A stretch of 34,515 nt of DNA from Spirosoma fluviale (lineage in GTDB: Bacteria > Bacteroidota > Bacteroidia > Cytophagales > Flexibacteraceae). Below are positions 32,276 through 34,515 of the stretch, piece by piece. Below the pieces are notes generated by a model. The model did not search any database. It was not told where the DNA came from and saw only the letters and a list, made by a program, of their open reading frames with translations. Made by a program: the position numbers and the translations under genes. Position 1 is the first letter of the stretch, and each line of letters starts with the position of its first letter. Location: assembly GCA_945883425.1 (NCBI GenBank), contig CAMCXM010000021.1, forward strand, positions 1-34,515. The letters are read 5' to 3'.

Positions 32276-33238
32276 ATGAACTGGAAAGACGATGGGGAAG
32301 CCGCACAGGCATTAAATGAATCCTTTGTTACCCTTCAGAAGGAAATTGGCAAAGTGGTAATCGGACAGGATCAGGTGGTCCGTTCCCTTTTGATTTCAAT
32401 TTTTTCACAAGGCCACAGTCTCCTGGTTGGGGTTCCCGGCCTGGCCAAAACCTTGTTGATTCACACGGTCTCACAAGCACTGGACCTTAGTTTTAACCGG
32501 ATCCAGTTTACACCCGACCTGATGCCTTCGGACATTGTGGGTTCGGAAACCATGGATTCGAACCGGAATTTCAAATTTGTACAAGGTCCTATTTTCGCCA
32601 ACATCATTCTGGCTGATGAGATCAACCGGACTCCGCCCAAAACACAGGCGGCCTTGCTGGAGTCGATGCAGGAATATGCTGTGACGGTTGCCGGTCAGAA
32701 ATATCCACTCGAAAAACCGTTCTTCGTTCTGGCCACTCAAAACCCGATCGAACAGGAAGGAACCTATCCGCTTCCTGAAGCACAGCTCGACCGTTTTATG
32801 TTCAATCTCAAGGTGGGCTATCCGAGCTTTGAAGATGAAGTGAAGATCGTTCAGGCCACCACAAACGATGTGAAGCCAGAGGTAAAAAAGGTGATGGGAA
32901 AAGAAGAAATCATCGCATTCCAGCATCTTGTTCGTCGTGTTCCGGTGACACAGAATGTGGCCGAATACGCAGTGCGACTGGTTTCCAAAACACGTCCGCA
33001 CACCGAAATGGCCGCCAAAGAAGCCAACGATTTTCTGGAGTGGGGCGCAGGTCCGCGGGCTTCTCAGAGTCTGATCCTGGCCGCAAAGTGCCACGCACTC
33101 ATGGCGGGAAAATATTCACCGGATATTGAAGACGTGAAGGCCATCGCCCTTGAAGTTATGCGTCACCGGGTGGTCCGGAATTTCAAAGCCGAAGCCGAAG
33201 GACACACGGTAGAAGAACTCATCCAGCGAATGATGTAA
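32276..33238 (+). CDS. MoxR-family AAA ATPase
   Basis: 320 aa, cytoplasmic. Walker A GVPGLAKT (52-59), Walker B ILADEINR (111-118), sensor 1 ATQNP (153-157) and the characteristic PLPEAQLDRFMF (165-176) are all present. MoxR ATPases act as chaperones for metal insertion or assembly of complexes and usually sit next to DUF58 and VWA-domain genes. Those partners are missing here: the next gene is lspA, 11 nt downstream. Co-transcription with the SurA-like chaperone (25-nt gap) suggests an envelope role, which is inference. The ATG start fits the family length. Confidence 0.92.
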   Translation: MNWKDDGEAAQALNESFVTLQKEIGKVVIGQDQVVRSLLISIFSQGHSLLVGVPGLAKTLLIHTVSQALDLSFNRIQFTPDLMPSDIVGSETMDSNRNFKFVQGPIFANIILADEINRTPPKTQAALLESMQEYAVTVAGQKYPLEKPFFVLATQNPIEQEGTYPLPEAQLDRFMFNLKVGYPSFEDEVKIVQATTNDVKPEVKKVMGKEEIIAFQHLVRRVPVTQNVAEYAVRLVSKTRPHTEMAAKEANDFLEWGAGPRASQSLILAAKCHALMAGKYSPDIEDVKAIALEVMRHRVVRNFKAEAEGHTVEELIQRMM

Positions 33239-33249
33239 TCCACCCGATT

Positions 33250-33885
33250 TTGAAAAATCCGTATATCAAATATTTCGGACTCAGTCTGCTTGTGCTGGGT
33301 CTTGACCAACTGACCAAAATGCTGGTCCATTTCAACATGGAATACGGCATTCAGGGCCAGATCATCCTGATGGGAAACTGGCTCAAACTGCACTATACAC
33401 TCAATCCGGGCATGGCCTTCGGACTTGAGTTGGGTGGCGACAATGGCAAGCTTCTGCTCACCACTTTCCGGATCATCGCCATGGGTGGAATCGGGTACTA
33501 CCTGGTTTATCTCATTAAGAATAAAATGCCGGCTGGGTACATCACCTGCATTGCCCTCATTCTGGGTGGTGCCGTTGGAAACCTTTTTGACTCCGTATTC
33601 TATGGTGTTATGCTGGGAAATTCACCGGAAGGAAGTCCCACTCCCTGGTTGCATGGTCAGGTAGTGGATATGATCTATTTCGACATCTGGGAAGGATTTA
33701 TGCCGGATTGGATTCCGTTTTTTGGCGGACAATACTATGCTTTCTGGCCCATTTTTAATGTAGCCGATGCCACCATTTTCTGCTCGATAACCACTCTGCT
33801 TATCTTCAATCATAAGTGGACATTGCCGGAATCCCAACCAGGCGATAAAGCAAAAGCGGTGAGTGCCGAATCCACCGAATCCTAA
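33250..33885 (+). CDS. lspA: Lipoprotein signal peptidase (signal peptidase II)
   Basis: 211 aa, start codon TTG (33250). Four transmembrane segments (about 9-25, 70-92, 97-115, 170-187). It cleaves the signal peptide of prolipoproteins after lipidation of the Cys. Conserved stretches: DQLTK (19-23), TLNPGMAFG (50-58), GGAVGNLFD (106-114), VVDMIYFDI with catalytic Asp140 and FNVADATIF with catalytic Asp173. The loop between the two aspartates is longer than in E. coli, as usual in Bacteroidota. The C-terminal tail is Lys/Ser/Glu rich. It follows moxR by 11 nt and is the last gene of the cluster. Confidence 0.93.
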   Translation: MKNPYIKYFGLSLLVLGLDQLTKMLVHFNMEYGIQGQIILMGNWLKLHYTLNPGMAFGLELGGDNGKLLLTTFRIIAMGGIGYYLVYLIKNKMPAGYITCIALILGGAVGNLFDSVFYGVMLGNSPEGSPTPWLHGQVVDMIYFDIWEGFMPDWIPFFGGQYYAFWPIFNVADATIFCSITTLLIFNHKWTLPESQPGDKAKAVSAESTES

Positions 33886-33912
33886 ATAATTTCAGGACAG
33901 ACCTCCTCTTTT

Positions 33913-33943
33913 TTTGGTCAGATGCAAAGGGCTTTTACTTTTG
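33913..33943 (+). promoter_or_regulatory. Consensus promoter for comEC
   Basis: TTTG (33913-33916), exactly 19 nt, then TACTTTTG (33936-33943): a full match to the Bacteroidota consensus TTTG-N19-TAnnTTTG. Transcription would start near 33948, 14 nt before the ATG at 33962. This is the best promoter in the window. Confidence 0.65.
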
Positions 33944-33949
33944 CATCTG
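33919..33949. repeat. 10-bp inverted repeat overlapping the comEC promoter
   Basis: CAGATGCAAA (33919-33928) and TTTGCATCTG (33940-33949) are exact reverse complements separated by 11 nt. The right arm covers the second half of the -7 box and the start of transcription; the left arm lies just after the -33 element. There is no T-tract after it, so it does not look like the lspA terminator on the plus strand. An operator is the natural reading. Confidence 0.6.
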
Positions 33950-33961
33950 AACTAACTGAGG

Positions 33962-34515
33962 ATGAAAAAAATACGATTGATGTATCAATGGGATGAGAAT
34001 CCCTTGTTACCCATGCTGGTTTTTGCTTGCGCCGGCATTCTTTTTACCAACTATTTTCCTGTTGCTCCCGTCCTGATCTGGGCTGGAATTCCACTCATGG
34101 CGGGTGCCATTTTGCTGTGCTCCCGACAGGTGGCTCTGGCAATGAGCCAATGGATTGGACGAATTCGAACGTTCTGGGGCTGGCTGCTTTATTTCTGGAT
34201 CGGGGCAGCGGCAGCCGGTTATCAAAATTCCGCCGATCATCCCGTCGGTATGCACCGGTTTTCGTGTACCGTCATTGAAAGTTACGGCCTGCAGGAAGAC
34301 GGAAAACTTCGTTGCCTTGCGCATGTAGATTTTGGCCATAACGATACCGTCTGGAAGAAAACCGATGAACGGGTTCTTCTCCAATTTTCCGGACAGCAAT
34401 CTGATCTGAAAAACGGCGACCGGCTGCTGGTTTCCAGAGAGCTCACCATAATTGAAAAACCCGGAATCCCGGGACAATTTGATGCGGCAGCTTACTATGG
34501 ACGACAGGGAATTTT
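33962..34515 (+). CDS. comEC: ComEC/Rec2-family DNA uptake protein (N-terminal part, truncated by window end)
   Basis: The open frame runs from ATG 33962 to the end of the window (184 codons) without a stop. Hydrophobic segments lie near 15-30, 35-50 and 73-88, followed by a soluble beta-rich part of the DUF4131/OB type (FSCTVIESYG, CLAHVDFG, NGDRLLVSREL). The stretch PGIPGQFDAAAYYGRQGI is the hallmark just before the competence transmembrane domain. ComEC forms the inner-membrane channel for transforming DNA in competent bacteria. The channel and metallo-beta-lactamase-like domains would lie beyond the window, so completeness cannot be judged. Confidence 0.82.
   Translation, partial: MKKIRLMYQWDENPLLPMLVFACAGILFTNYFPVAPVLIWAGIPLMAGAILLCSRQVALAMSQWIGRIRTFWGWLLYFWIGAAAAGYQNSADHPVGMHRFSCTVIESYGLQEDGKLRCLAHVDFGHNDTVWKKTDERVLLQFSGQQSDLKNGDRLLVSRELTIIEKPGIPGQFDAAAYYGRQGI

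Noticed and set aside
34007-34477. 156-codon minus-strand frame at the right edge
   Set aside because: The plus-strand frame from 33962 has ComEC features and a consensus promoter; the minus frame is its shadow.

Overview
The window is a stretch of a Bacteroidota chromosome. The evidence is a type IX secretion (T9SS) C-terminal sorting domain on the DUF4397 protein and probably on the protein at 21385, a SerB-SerA fusion, a DAHP synthase with a C-terminal chorismate mutase, weak or absent Shine-Dalgarno sites, and several copies of the Bacteroidota promoter signature TAnnTTTG (twice with a TTG/TTTG element exactly 19 nt upstream). The class is uncertain; a cytophagal, saprospiral or chitinophagal relative would fit. 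No tRNA, rRNA, CRISPR array, intact insertion sequence or phage gene was seen. Function calls rest on motif recognition by eye.

Region 1-5650 looks like the most fluid part. It opens with a short dispersed repeat (second copy at 5467-5557) and the decayed tail of a T9SS-exported protein. Then come a DUF4143-type AAA ATPase with a perfect 16-bp inverted repeat in front of it, the serine-biosynthesis fusion (HAD phosphatase + phosphoglycerate dehydrogenase + ACT), a Uma2-like nuclease-fold protein with its own promoter, and a secreted protein of unknown family. The gene-free gap 5120-5645 holds a 26-bp perfect palindrome, two tandem 24-nt hairpin units, repeat copy 2 and the terminator of the next gene.

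Region 5646-16450 is ordinary chromosome: the aromatic-pathway entry enzyme, an S9D glutamyl-endopeptidase-like protease, a small lipoprotein, a four-unit DUF4397 T9SS protein, XerD, an LD-carboxypeptidase (murein recycling), a CocE/NonD-type secreted hydrolase translationally coupled to a DedA membrane protein, and well-formed terminators.

Region 16614-25122 is envelope-oriented: an uncharacterised lipoprotein followed by a TerB/FHA-like/ABCG-type transporter fusion; a SCO1-like thioredoxin-fold protein; a divergent two-gene unit made of a T9SS-type exported protein and an overlapping YncE/BtuG-like beta-propeller lipoprotein; a methyltransferase with a zinc-knuckle-like N-terminus; and a TerC membrane protein. 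The convergent gap between terC and the next gene consists almost wholly of two different heptanucleotide tandem arrays.

Region 25303-34515 contains a leftward operon (Ppx/GppA phosphatase, thiolase, alpha/beta hydrolase) and a rightward envelope-biogenesis cluster: two parvulin-type periplasmic chaperones (the first with an OmpA-like segment embedded near its C-terminus), a MoxR ATPase and lipoprotein signal peptidase LspA. The right edge is the start of comEC, truncated by the window, with a near-consensus promoter overlapped by an inverted repeat.
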